DNA of 37,636 nucleotides, from contig JABDNT010000026.1 in NCBI GenBank assembly GCA_013043685.1, positions 1 to 37,636 on the forward strand, in the 5' to 3' direction. This document shows, piece after piece, positions 8,594 to 17,558 of the stretch (positions within the stretch are counted from its first letter, which is position 1; each line of letters opens with the position of its first letter). The notes beneath the pieces are model-generated. The model worked only from the letters and a program-made list of their open reading frames with translations. It did no database searches and had not been told where the DNA came from. The DNA comes from Flavobacteriaceae bacterium. GTDB lineage: Bacteria; Bacteroidota; Bacteroidia; Flavobacteriales; Flavobacteriaceae. A program made the translations under genes and the position numbers.

Positions 8594-8613
8594 AATCTTA
8601 TAAACTTTACATT
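8588..8613. promoter_or_regulatory. Perfect inverted repeat in the SPOR/act divergent region
   Basis: AATGTAAA (8588-8595) and TTTACATT (8606-8613) are perfect 8-bp arms separated by 10 nt. The dyad overlaps the minus-strand -7 element, so it is placed where a repressor would act. A second, AT-rich imperfect dyad (arms at 8618-8629 and 8636-8647, one mismatch) follows. The surrounding DNA is very AT-rich, so chance is possible. Confidence 0.35.
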
Positions 8614-8691
8614 CGACTAATTTATTATTTAGAATAATTATAAATTAGTAGTTAACACTTTGTTTAGATTTCTAAAATCGATCTTATACCT

Positions 8692-8699
8692 TACTTTTG
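8692..8699 (+). promoter_or_regulatory. Candidate -7 element for the act-cta operon
   Basis: TACTTTTG matches TAnnTTTG. Transcription would start near 8705 and leave a leader of about 88 nt before the actA ATG at 8793. No TTG is found at the usual -33 spacing; the nearest is 29 nt upstream. No hairpin with a T-run is seen in the leader. Confidence 0.5.
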
Positions 8700-8792
8700 C
8701 ACAGTTATTTTAGGCATGTAAACCGAGTACCAATCACGCTTATTTCATTAACCAAATACGTGCCAAACTTTTGACAATAATTAACCATTAGT

Positions 8793-10112
8793 ATGATAAA
8801 GGTGAAGTTTCGTAATCTACCAACTCAATTGTCACTTCTGTTGTTAGCTCTTCTGCTAACGTTTTCAACAACCACATACGCACAGGAAGAATCTGCTGAG
8901 GCTGCCACTGAAGTTGCTCCGGCAACCGGAGAGGGTGATGCCGCCGCGGGGAAAACACTCTTCAACGCCAACTGTGCCGCCTGTCATAAACTGTACAAAA
9001 AAGGAGTAGGTCCGGCTTTGTTCGGAGTGGGTGATAAATATGATAAGGAATGGCTGTATTCCTGGATTCGGAATAGCCAGGAGTTGATCAAGTCTGGTGA
9101 TGCCAAGGCGATCGCAATTTACGAAGAATATAACCAGTCAGTTATGACCGCCTTTCCGGCCCTTTCGGATGAGGATATCGACAATATTATAGCATATACG
9201 TATACCCCAAAACCTGAACCAACAGTTGCCACAACCGGAACTACCAATGTTGGAGGTGATGGCGAGGGCCCAACCAATAATATTATTCTGGCAGCACTGG
9301 CTCTTATTTTCCTGTTGCTTGTAGTGATGCTGATTTTGGTAAACAAAACATTGCGCAGGATTGCCGAGGCAAATGGCGTGGAATACGAAGAAGGTGAAAA
9401 GCGACTACCTATATGGAAGGCATTTGCGCAAAATCAGTTCCTTGTATTCGTTACGTCCGTTTTCTTGTTGTTGGCTTCTGCTTATTTCGCTTACGGATGG
9501 ATGATGCAGGTTGGCATAGACCAGGGTTATGCACCGGTTCAGCCGATCCACTATTCACACAAAATACATGCAGGTGCAAACCAGATAGACTGTAATTACT
9601 GCCACAGTTCGGCACGAAAGAGTAAGCATTCAGGAATTCCTTCCTTAAATGTATGCATGAACTGTCATAAGAACATCGCCGAATATAACGGGGAAGAGGA
9701 TCTGGAAAACGGTTACACCAAAGAATTCTACACTAACGAGATCAAGAAATTATACAAAGCGGTTGGCTGGGATGAGAATAATCAAGCTTATACGGGTGAA
9801 GAGGAACCTGTGAAATGGGTTCGAATTCACAACCTGCCGGACTTCGCTTACTTCAATCACTCGCAACACGTCACCGTTGCCGGTATCGAATGTCAGAAAT
9901 GTCACGGTCCTGTCGAGGAAATGGAGATCATGTACCAGTTTTCTCCGCTTACCATGGGCTGGTGTATTAACTGTCACAGAGAGACCAATGTGGATCTTAA
10001 AGGCAATGAATACTACCAGAAGATTCACGAAGAACTTTCAAAAAAATATGGAGTTGACCAGTTAACAATCGCTCAAATGGGTGGACTGGAATGCGGTAAG
10101 TGTCACTATTAA
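8793..10112 (+). CDS. actA: Alternative complex III subunit A, multihaem cytochrome c with fused monohaem domain
   Basis: ActA is the periplasmic multihaem subunit of alternative complex III, which oxidises menaquinol and passes electrons to cytochrome c or directly to the oxidase. After a signal peptide (about 1-30) comes a class I-like monohaem domain with CAACH at 61-65 and a possible axial Met at 118. Two membrane segments follow (about 163-183 and 213-235). The pentahaem region has CNYCH 267-271, CMNCH 288-292, CQKCH 367-371, CINCH 391-395 and CGKCH 434-438, so there are six haem motifs in 439 aa. The characterised Rhodothermus ActA is pentahaem, so the N-terminal domain is additional to that. 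It is the first gene of the operon; actB starts 6 or 30 nt later. Confidence 0.93.
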   Translation: MIKVKFRNLPTQLSLLLLALLLTFSTTTYAQEESAEAATEVAPATGEGDAAAGKTLFNANCAACHKLYKKGVGPALFGVGDKYDKEWLYSWIRNSQELIKSGDAKAIAIYEEYNQSVMTAFPALSDEDIDNIIAYTYTPKPEPTVATTGTTNVGGDGEGPTNNIILAALALIFLLLVVMLILVNKTLRRIAEANGVEYEEGEKRLPIWKAFAQNQFLVFVTSVFLLLASAYFAYGWMMQVGIDQGYAPVQPIHYSHKIHAGANQIDCNYCHSSARKSKHSGIPSLNVCMNCHKNIAEYNGEEDLENGYTKEFYTNEIKKLYKAVGWDENNQAYTGEEEPVKWVRIHNLPDFAYFNHSQHVTVAGIECQKCHGPVEEMEIMYQFSPLTMGWCINCHRETNVDLKGNEYYQKIHEELSKKYGVDQLTIAQMGGLECGKCHY

Positions 10113-10142
10113 TTACGAATGAATAATATTTCAGATACGAAT

Positions 10143-13100
10143 ATGGCATCAAACAAGAAATACTGGAAAAGTGTTGAAGAGCTGAACGAAAACAGCTCTA
10201 TTGTTGAGACGCTGAAACAAAATGAATTTGTTGAGGAGATCCCTACAGATGATTTCCTTGGGGATAAAGATACCCTCGAAGCTTCATCAACCACACGTCG
10301 CGATTTCTTAAAATATGTTGGTTTCACGACAGCAGCTGCCTCTTTAGCAGCTTGTGAAGGACCGGTAATTAAATCTATTCCTTACGTAGTGGCTCCGGAC
10401 GAAATTGTACCGGGAGTGGCAAACTATTATGCCACGTCTATGGGTGATGGATTCGATTTTGCTAATGTTTTGGTTAAAACACGAGAAGGTCGTCCAATTA
10501 AAATAGAGCGCAATGATATGGCCGGGAACAGCGAGGTGAATGCCCGGGTTCAGGCTTCTGTTTTATCACTCTATGATAAAAACCGTTTGATGGCGCCGAA
10601 GGTGGCTGGAGAAGAAGTGAGCTGGGAAGACTTTGATGCGGGTTGTATAGCTACTATGAGCCAGATGACAGGGAAGGACGTAGTTCTTCTCACTCAGACA
10701 TTTGCCAGCCCAACCACTGCCAAACTTATTCAGGAGTTCACAACTCAGTATCCAAATGTGCGTCAAGTAATTTATGATACGGTTTCTTCTTCTGAAGCTG
10801 CAGATGCATTTCAAACAAAATATGGAAGCCGCGGGTTGGCGGATTACGATTTCTCTAAAGCCGATGTGATTGTTTCCGTAGGAGCAGATATTTTAGGAGA
10901 CTGGCAAGGTGGAGGATATTCTGCGGGTTATATAGAAAACCGCGTTCCGAAAAATGGAAAGATGTCTCGCCATATTCAGTTTGAGGCTAATATGACCTTA
11001 TCTGGTGCAAACGCAGATAAACGTGTGCCGGTAAAGCCTTCGCTGCATAAACAAGTATTGATGGCGCTCACCGGAGGAAGTATGTCCGGATTGCCCGATA
11101 ATGTTGCTGAGGCAGTAAGAAGTGCAAAAGCAGAACTAGATAGCGCAGGAGCGAAAGGTGTTATTGTAACCGGATTACAAGATGTTGCGGCTCAGTCAGC
11201 TGTTCTGAATTATAATGAAAGTAAAGGAAGTATGGCGATGGATACCGATAAGCCACGTCTTACCTCTATGGGAAATACAGCCGAAGTAACCGCCGTAATG
11301 AACGGTGTTATTTCAGGGAGTATTAAGGGATTGATCACCGTTGGTGTCGATCCTGTCTATTCATTCCCGAACGCCGCTTTTGCGGATGCGTATAAAAATC
11401 TTGAAATGTCGTTGGCTTTCGCCATGAAAGAAGATGCTACCGCTTCTCTCGCGAAAATGGTGGCAGCTACTCCTCACTATCTTGAAAGCTGGGGTGACAT
11501 TCAAACAAAGAAAGGGTCTTTTGGTTTAGCCCAACCTACTATACGACCATTATTTAACACAAGACAATTCCAGGAATGTCTTTTAAAGTGGACAGAGAAC
11601 GAGAAATCGTATTATGAATATCTACGTGAGAACTGGGAAACCAATATTCTCGCAGGTGAATCCTGGAACAAGGCTGTACAGGATGGAGTTTTTGAAGGTG
11701 ATGTGGAATTGGAAATGCTGGAGACAACACCTGCAGCCAATGTAATGGAAACCGGAACTTCCGAAGGAGCTTTACTTCCAAATTCTCAGGAAGGTAGTAT
11801 GGAACTTACATTATATACCAAGACTTCCATAGGTGACGGACAACAGGCTAATAACCCCTGGCTTCAGGAAATGCCAGACCCGATTTCAAGAGCGGCCTGG
11901 GATAACTATCTTACTGTTTCGGCAGCTGATGCAACTTCTCTGGGTCTTGAGAACTTTAATGTGGCAAATGGTGCGCTAAACGGAAGTTATGCGAACGTGA
12001 CCATGGGTGATGTGACCATCGAGAATATTCCGGTGATCATTCAACCCGGGCAAGCAGTTGGATCTGTTGGATTGGCATTGGGTTATGGAAAAAGCGCAGC
12101 TATTCAATCTGAAATGCAGACTGGAGTAAATGCTTATGCCCTGTATAACAACTTCAATTCAGTTCAAAATGTAAGTGTGAGTAAGGCTGGCGGGATTCAT
12201 GAATTTGCCTGCGTTCAGCTTCAAAATACAATGATGGGTCGTGATATTATTCGCGAGACCACATTAGAGATATTCAATACCAGGGATGCTGAGGAATGGA
12301 ACGCGATTCCAATGGTTTCCAAAGATCATCTTGAAATTCCGGTAACCTCTCCGGATGCGGATCTGTGGGATTCTTTTGATCGCTCCATAGGGCATCATTT
12401 CAATTTATCCATCGACCTTAATGCCTGCACGGGATGTGGTGCATGTGTGATCGCATGTAACGCAGAGAACAATGTGCCTGTTGTAGGTAAGGATGAGATT
12501 CGAAAAAGTAGAAGTATGCACTGGTTGCGTATCGACAGGTACTACTCGAGTCAGGAGTCATTCGCTGTCGACTTCGATAAGAAAGAAAATATTTCAGGTC
12601 TTGGAAGTTCGCTTTCAGAATTCGCAGAATTGGAACAGGCTTCTGAGAATCCTCAGGTAGCGTTCCAGCCGGTAATGTGCCAGCACTGTAACCATGCTCC
12701 ATGTGAAACTGTTTGTCCGGTGGCTGCCACCTCTCACGGTCGTCAGGGGCAAAACCATATGGCGTATAACCGATGTGTAGGAACACGGTATTGTGCAAAC
12801 AACTGTCCTTATAAAGTACGTCGATTCAACTGGTTCCTTTACGCAGAGAACGATGAATTCGACTACCACATGAATAACGACCTTGGAAGAATGGTTCTTA
12901 ACCCTGATGTTGTGGTTCGTTCCAGAGGAGTAATGGAGAAGTGTTCTATGTGTATTCAAATGACACAGAAGACTATACTGGATGCGAAACGTGATGGCAG
13001 ATCCATCAAGGACGGAGAATTTAAAACAGCTTGTTCTTCAGCATGTAATACCGGGGCAATAGTCTTCGGTGATGTGAATGACCATGAGAGTGAAATTTAC

Positions 13101-13202
13101 AAGAAGAAGCATGACGATAGAATGTATCACTTACTTGAAGCTGTAGGTACCAAACCAAATGTGGTGTACCAGGCACAGGTAAGAAATACCAAAGAAGCTT
13201 AA
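10143..13202 (+). CDS. actB: Alternative complex III subunit B, molybdopterin-oxidoreductase-like/iron-sulfur protein
   Basis: ActB is the large peripheral iron-sulfur subunit of alternative complex III. It has an unusually extended N-terminus before a Tat signal (TTRRDFLKYVGF), as in the TAT-variant-translocated family. A long domain homologous to molybdopterin oxidoreductases follows; in studied ActB proteins it binds no molybdenum cofactor. The C-terminal ferredoxin-like domain starts with CTGCGACVIAC (first Cys at 762 from this start) and continues with CQHCNHAPCETVC, CVGTRYCANNC, CSMC and ACSSAC. These 15 cysteines fit three [4Fe-4S] and one [3Fe-4S] cluster. ATG 10143 (MASNKKYWKSVEEL, 1019 aa) is preferred because it looks like the conserved N-terminus; ATG 10119 would add eight residues. 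Confidence 0.94.
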   Translation: MASNKKYWKSVEELNENSSIVETLKQNEFVEEIPTDDFLGDKDTLEASSTTRRDFLKYVGFTTAAASLAACEGPVIKSIPYVVAPDEIVPGVANYYATSMGDGFDFANVLVKTREGRPIKIERNDMAGNSEVNARVQASVLSLYDKNRLMAPKVAGEEVSWEDFDAGCIATMSQMTGKDVVLLTQTFASPTTAKLIQEFTTQYPNVRQVIYDTVSSSEAADAFQTKYGSRGLADYDFSKADVIVSVGADILGDWQGGGYSAGYIENRVPKNGKMSRHIQFEANMTLSGANADKRVPVKPSLHKQVLMALTGGSMSGLPDNVAEAVRSAKAELDSAGAKGVIVTGLQDVAAQSAVLNYNESKGSMAMDTDKPRLTSMGNTAEVTAVMNGVISGSIKGLITVGVDPVYSFPNAAFADAYKNLEMSLAFAMKEDATASLAKMVAATPHYLESWGDIQTKKGSFGLAQPTIRPLFNTRQFQECLLKWTENEKSYYEYLRENWETNILAGESWNKAVQDGVFEGDVELEMLETTPAANVMETGTSEGALLPNSQEGSMELTLYTKTSIGDGQQANNPWLQEMPDPISRAAWDNYLTVSAADATSLGLENFNVANGALNGSYANVTMGDVTIENIPVIIQPGQAVGSVGLALGYGKSAAIQSEMQTGVNAYALYNNFNSVQNVSVSKAGGIHEFACVQLQNTMMGRDIIRETTLEIFNTRDAEEWNAIPMVSKDHLEIPVTSPDADLWDSFDRSIGHHFNLSIDLNACTGCGACVIACNAENNVPVVGKDEIRKSRSMHWLRIDRYYSSQESFAVDFDKKENISGLGSSLSEFAELEQASENPQVAFQPVMCQHCNHAPCETVCPVAATSHGRQGQNHMAYNRCVGTRYCANNCPYKVRRFNWFLYAENDEFDYHMNNDLGRMVLNPDVVVRSRGVMEKCSMCIQMTQKTILDAKRDGRSIKDGEFKTACSSACNTGAIVFGDVNDHESEIYKKKHDDRMYHLLEAVGTKPNVVYQAQVRNTKEA

Positions 13203-13233
13203 AATAACTAACTAAGAAATAGTAAATAAAGAT

Positions 13234-14973
13234 ATGGCGTCGCATTACGAAGCACCTATTAGAAAACCTCTAGTTCTTGGAGAGAAATCTTACCATGATG
13301 TATCAGTGGACGTTGCCGCTCCGGTTGAAGGAAAGGCAAACAGAGCCTGGTGGATCGTCTTTGGAATCTCACTTGCAGCTTTCCTTTGGGGAGTAGGATG
13401 TATTATTTACACCATTTCCACAGGGATTGGGGTTTGGGGTCTTAATCCAACGGTGAACTGGGCCTGGGATATTACCAACTTCGTATGGTGGGTAGGTATT
13501 GGTCACGCGGGAACCCTAATTTCCGCAGTACTTTTACTATTCCGTCAGAAATGGAGAATGGCGATTAACCGTTCCGCGGAAGCGATGACCATCTTCTCTG
13601 TGATCCAGGCGGGATTGTTCCCAATTATCCACATGGGTAGGCCATGGCTGGCATATTGGGTATTACCCATTCCGAACCAATTCGGTTCTTTATGGGTAAA
13701 CTTTAACTCACCACTGCTTTGGGATGTATTTGCGATCTCGACCTATCTTTCGGTTTCCTTAGTATTCTGGTGGACAGGTCTGTTACCAGATTTCGCCATG
13801 ATACGTGATCGCGCGATAACCCCATTCACTAAAAGAGTATACAGTATATTATCGTTTGGATGGAGTGGACGCGCCAAGGACTGGCAACGTTTTGAAGAAG
13901 TATCCTTAGTACTTGCCGGATTGGCAACACCACTGGTACTTTCGGTACACACTATTGTATCCTTCGACTTCGCCACATCGGTGATCCCTGGATGGCATAC
14001 CACCATCTTCCCGCCATATTTCGTTGCGGGAGCGATCTTCTCAGGATTCGCAATGGTACAGACTCTTCTTATTATTATGAGAAAGGTTTCCCACCTCGAG
14101 GATTATATAACCATACAGCACATTGAATTGATGAACATCGTAATTATGATCACCGGATCCATTGTGGGGGTGGCCTATATCACGGAGTTGTTCATCGCAT
14201 GGTATTCGGGTGTGGAATACGAACAGTATGCATTCCTGAATCGTGCAACCGGACCGTATTGGTGGGCATATTGGGCAATGATGACCTGTAACGTATTCTC
14301 ACCACAGTTCATGTGGTTCAAAAAATTACGTACCAGTATCATGTTCTCGTTCTTCATTTCTATTGTAGTGAACATCGGAATGTGGTTTGAGCGTTTTGTG
14401 ATCATTGTTACGTCATTACACCGCGACTATCTTCCATCCTCATGGACGATGTTCTCGCCAACCTTTGTCGATATAGGTATCTTCATCGGAACGGTTGGAT
14501 TCTTCTTTGTTTTGTTCCTGTTATACGCAAGGACCTTCCCGGTTATTGCCCAGGCAGAAGTAAAATCAATACTTAAAGGATCGGGAGAGAGCTACAAAAG
14601 ATTACGTGCAGAGCATGGTGATGATGTGAAGCATTACAAATTACCTGAAGTTAGTGACAGAACTGTGAGGTCAGGGGATTCGGATGAAGGCCGGGCTTTA
14701 GAAGACAATTCAGAAAAAGTTAATAACCTGCTAAGCGGTATCGGCACTTTCGATCCGGAAACACAAACGGCAGATGATCTTAAATTGATTAGTGGTGTTG
14801 GACCGAAAATGGAAGAGAAACTACATCAGTTAGGAATTTTCACCTTTGACCAGGTGAGTAGAATGACCGACAGAGAATATGACCTGTTAGATAGTATAAT
14901 TGAAGAATTCCCTGGCAGAGCAAAACGTGATGACTGGGCTGGACAGGCAAGTAAACTTAAAAATAATTCATAG
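13234..14973 (+). CDS. actC: Alternative complex III subunit C (NrfD-like quinol-binding) with C-terminal helix-hairpin-helix domain
   Basis: ActC is the main integral membrane subunit, of the NrfD/PsrC family, and holds a menaquinol site on the periplasmic side. About ten membrane helices span residues 38-450, with typical motifs WWVGIGHAGT and FPIIHMGRPW. The family normally ends near residue 470-480. Here the chain continues through a charged linker (about 475-513) into a helix-hairpin-helix module (514-575) beginning DDLKLISGVGPKMEEKL and ending in FPGRAKRDDWAGQASKL. The same type of module occurs at the ends of some NuoE and ribosomal L21 proteins. The total of 579 aa is long for ActC. 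actD starts 2 nt after the stop. Confidence 0.92.
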   Translation: MASHYEAPIRKPLVLGEKSYHDVSVDVAAPVEGKANRAWWIVFGISLAAFLWGVGCIIYTISTGIGVWGLNPTVNWAWDITNFVWWVGIGHAGTLISAVLLLFRQKWRMAINRSAEAMTIFSVIQAGLFPIIHMGRPWLAYWVLPIPNQFGSLWVNFNSPLLWDVFAISTYLSVSLVFWWTGLLPDFAMIRDRAITPFTKRVYSILSFGWSGRAKDWQRFEEVSLVLAGLATPLVLSVHTIVSFDFATSVIPGWHTTIFPPYFVAGAIFSGFAMVQTLLIIMRKVSHLEDYITIQHIELMNIVIMITGSIVGVAYITELFIAWYSGVEYEQYAFLNRATGPYWWAYWAMMTCNVFSPQFMWFKKLRTSIMFSFFISIVVNIGMWFERFVIIVTSLHRDYLPSSWTMFSPTFVDIGIFIGTVGFFFVLFLLYARTFPVIAQAEVKSILKGSGESYKRLRAEHGDDVKHYKLPEVSDRTVRSGDSDEGRALEDNSEKVNNLLSGIGTFDPETQTADDLKLISGVGPKMEEKLHQLGIFTFDQVSRMTDREYDLLDSIIEEFPGRAKRDDWAGQASKLKNNS

Positions 14974-14975
14974 CT

Positions 14976-15515
14976 ATGGCATCGAAAGTGATACACGCTA
15001 TTTATAACGATGATGACATCCTTCTCAATGCAGTGAAGCAGGTAAGAAGTGAGCATTATCATATAGAAGAAATTTACACGCCGTTTCCGGTTCATGGACT
15101 TGAAAAAGCAATGGGACTGGCAGATACTCGTATCGCCATAACTTCTTTCCTGTATGGTTTACTTGGGCTTGCAGTGGCCATTATTATGATGAATTATATC
15201 ATGATCCAGGATTGGCCTCAGGATATTGGTGGAAAACCTAGTTTTAGCTATATCGAGAATATGCCCGCATTCGTTCCAATTATGTTCGAAATGACCGTGT
15301 TTTTTGCAGCTCACCTGATGGTAATTACTTTCTATATGAGAAGTAAGCTATGGCCGTTTAAGAAAGCAGAGAATCCAGATGTACGAACTACAGATGACCA
15401 CTTTTTGATGGCAGTTGATACGGGGAATCACGATGTGGAGAAAATGACAAAGTTTTTATACAACACAGGTGCATTGGAAATTAGTTTAATTGAAAATGAC
15501 GAAGACGACCATTAA
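14976..15515 (+). CDS. actD: Alternative complex III subunit D (DUF3341)
   Basis: ActD is a small integral membrane subunit of alternative complex III. The 179-aa protein starts with a soluble alpha/beta domain (VIHAIYNDDDILLNAVKQVR, then YTPFPVHGLEKAMGL), the hallmark of DUF3341. Two membrane helices follow (about 50-76 and 90-112) and a short soluble tail. It carries no cofactor motif, and in the known structure ActD is a structural subunit. It lies between actC (2-nt gap) and actE (1-nt gap from its stop to the preferred start), so the three are almost certainly translated from one message. Confidence 0.92.
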   Translation: MASKVIHAIYNDDDILLNAVKQVRSEHYHIEEIYTPFPVHGLEKAMGLADTRIAITSFLYGLLGLAVAIIMMNYIMIQDWPQDIGGKPSFSYIENMPAFVPIMFEMTVFFAAHLMVITFYMRSKLWPFKKAENPDVRTTDDHFLMAVDTGNHDVEKMTKFLYNTGALEISLIENDEDDH

Positions 15516-15516
15516 T

Positions 15517-16176
15517 ATGAAGAAAGCGATCCACATTAGTATTGTTATTATTGCTTCGTTAGCAATGGTATCCTGTTTCGATTCCAATAGTCCGAACTAC
15601 CAGTATATGAACAACATGTACGAGCCGGTGGGATATGAGACTTATGGAGAATATGAGATTTTCGAAAATGAAATGGAGGCGAAATTACCAGCCGAAGGAT
15701 CTATCCCTCGGGGGTGGATGCCTTATGAATATGAAAATTCTACCGCTGGTTTAGAGCAGGCGAGAGCCGAATTGAAGATGACACTTCCGGTAACCGAAGA
15801 GCATCTTGAAAGAGGAGAAGAATTATATGAAATTTACTGTGCGGTTTGTCACGGAACAAAAGGTGACGGACAAGGGATCCTAATGCAACGTGAAAAGTTT
15901 CTGGGAATTCCGAGTTATGCCGATCCGGGACGTAATATTACCGAAGGAAGTATTTATCATGTTCAGATGTATGGCCTTAATTCAATGGGATCATATGCAT
16001 CGCAAACCAATGAATTAGAACGTTGGCAGATTACCCAGCACGTGATGAATTTAATGGCTGCCCTTAAGGGAGAGCCGGCTTTAGAACTTTCTTCTGATAG
16101 TGAAGGAGAAGCTGAAGTTGCCGGTGATATGACAGAAGGTGAAGCTGAAACTGTTGAAACCGAAGAAACTAACTAA
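15517..16176 (+). CDS. actE: Alternative complex III subunit E, monohaem cytochrome c lipoprotein
   Basis: ActE is a membrane-anchored monohaem cytochrome c. From ATG 15517 the protein (219 aa) has a short signal peptide with the lipobox VSC (lipidated C20), a segment typical of ActE (MYEPVGYETYGEYEIF), and a cytochrome c domain with CAVCH at 108-112. A Met in the segment MYGLNSMGSYA could be the axial ligand. An acidic Glu/Ala-rich tail follows (about 185-219). An upstream in-frame ATG at 15490 would overlap actD and place nine unneeded residues before the signal peptide; ATG 15517, one base after the actD stop, gives a normal lipoprotein signal. Confidence 0.93.
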   Translation: MKKAIHISIVIIASLAMVSCFDSNSPNYQYMNNMYEPVGYETYGEYEIFENEMEAKLPAEGSIPRGWMPYEYENSTAGLEQARAELKMTLPVTEEHLERGEELYEIYCAVCHGTKGDGQGILMQREKFLGIPSYADPGRNITEGSIYHVQMYGLNSMGSYASQTNELERWQITQHVMNLMAALKGEPALELSSDSEGEAEVAGDMTEGEAETVETEETN

Positions 16177-16199
16177 AGAATAAGAGAATAGCTAAAGAT

Positions 16200-17534
16200 A
16201 TGTATACGCTACCCAATAAATTAAAACTGTTCGCAATTATCTTTATGGTAGTTGGTGCCGTAGGAATCGTTTCCGGATTCTTGATGGCTCCTAAGACAAC
16301 TTCCGAAGTAAAGGAAATGATGGCCGATGGCCATGGTGATGGTCATGAAGGTGATCATGCTGTTGCAGATGAAAGCCATAGTGTAGCTCAGGCTGAGGAA
16401 GCTCACGATGATGAAGCTCATTATGAACATGTGCTACACCAGATGCAGAACAGGCCCTGGTCCGCTTTGTATATTGCCTCGTTCTTCTTTTTCATGATTG
16501 CCCTTGGAACTTTGGCATTTTACGCTATTCAGTATGCTGCCCAGGCAGGTTGGTCGCCCGTTCTATTCCGCGTTATGGAGGGAATCACTGCTTACCTACC
16601 GGTTGCATCCGTAATTATTATAGTACTATTATTACTCTCTGCTTTCCATATGAATCATATCTTCCATTGGATGGATCCCGAATTGGTGAATCCTGAAAGT
16701 GAACATTACGACAAGTTGATCGCCGGTAAAAGTGGATTCTTAAATGTTCCATTCTTTCTTATCAGGGCTCTGATATTCCTGGGAGGATGGAATCTATACC
16801 GATATATCTCCAGGAGAAACTCCTTGCGTGATGATAATGCCGAAGATAACCGTTGGTTTAAAAAGAACTTCAAAGCTTCTGCTGGATTCCTGGTATTCTT
16901 TATAGTAACAGAATCTATGATGAGCTGGGACTGGATCATGAGTTTCGATCCGCACTGGTTCTCTACCCTATTCGGTTGGTATGTGTTTGCCGGAATGATG
17001 GTAAGCGCAATAACCGTAATCGCTATGGTAACCATTGTGTTGAAGTCGCAAGGTTATCTGGAACATGTGAATGATAGTCATATACATGATTTGGCTAAAT
17101 ACATGTTTGGATTCAGTATTTTCTGGACCTATCTATGGTTCTCACAATTCATGCTGATCTGGTATTCAAACATACCGGAAGAAGTAACTTATTTCGTCAC
17201 CCGTATTGAGGATTACAACTTGCTATTCTTCGGAATGGTAGTAATGAATTTCGTATTCCCTGTGTTAATGCTAATGAACAGTGATTACAAACGTGTCAAC
17301 TGGTTTGTAATATTAACAGGAATCGTTATTTTGGTTGGACACTATATAGACGTATTCAATATGGTGATGCCCGCTACAGTTGGTGCTTCTTGGTTTGTAG
17401 GATTACCCGAAATAGGAGCTGTGATGTTTTTCTTTGGACTATTTGTACTGGTTGTGTTCTCGGCGCTTACCAAAGCACCTTTACTCGTTAAGCACAATCC
17501 GTTTATTAAGGAGAGTAAACATTTTCATTATTAA
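16200..17534 (+). CDS. actF: Alternative complex III subunit F (NrfD-like membrane subunit)
   Basis: ActF (444 aa) is the second NrfD-like membrane subunit of alternative complex III and a paralogue of ActC. Ten or so membrane helices cover most of the chain. The first helix is at about 9-30. The loop after it is strikingly rich in His, Asp and Glu (about 43-80, eight histidines), with repeats such as GHGDGHEGDH. Helices continue from residue 86 (WSALYIASFFFFMI). Family motifs include HMNHIFHWMDPE and TESMMSWDWIMSFDPHWFST. In the known complex ActF has no cofactor and may take part in proton movement. The His-rich loop is variable in the family, and its use is unknown. The gene for oxidase subunit II starts 24 nt later. 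Confidence 0.92.
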   Translation: MYTLPNKLKLFAIIFMVVGAVGIVSGFLMAPKTTSEVKEMMADGHGDGHEGDHAVADESHSVAQAEEAHDDEAHYEHVLHQMQNRPWSALYIASFFFFMIALGTLAFYAIQYAAQAGWSPVLFRVMEGITAYLPVASVIIIVLLLLSAFHMNHIFHWMDPELVNPESEHYDKLIAGKSGFLNVPFFLIRALIFLGGWNLYRYISRRNSLRDDNAEDNRWFKKNFKASAGFLVFFIVTESMMSWDWIMSFDPHWFSTLFGWYVFAGMMVSAITVIAMVTIVLKSQGYLEHVNDSHIHDLAKYMFGFSIFWTYLWFSQFMLIWYSNIPEEVTYFVTRIEDYNLLFFGMVVMNFVFPVLMLMNSDYKRVNWFVILTGIVILVGHYIDVFNMVMPATVGASWFVGLPEIGAVMFFFGLFVLVVFSALTKAPLLVKHNPFIKESKHFHY

Positions 17535-17558
17535 TAAAATTTTAGAAGACAGATAACG

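Noticed and set aside
10143-13202. ActB as a working molybdenum oxidoreductase
   Set aside because: It sits in a complete act operon, and characterised ActB proteins of this architecture bind no molybdenum cofactor.
15490-15516. Upstream start for actE
   Set aside because: It would overlap actD and add nine residues ahead of a normal lipoprotein signal that starts at 15517.
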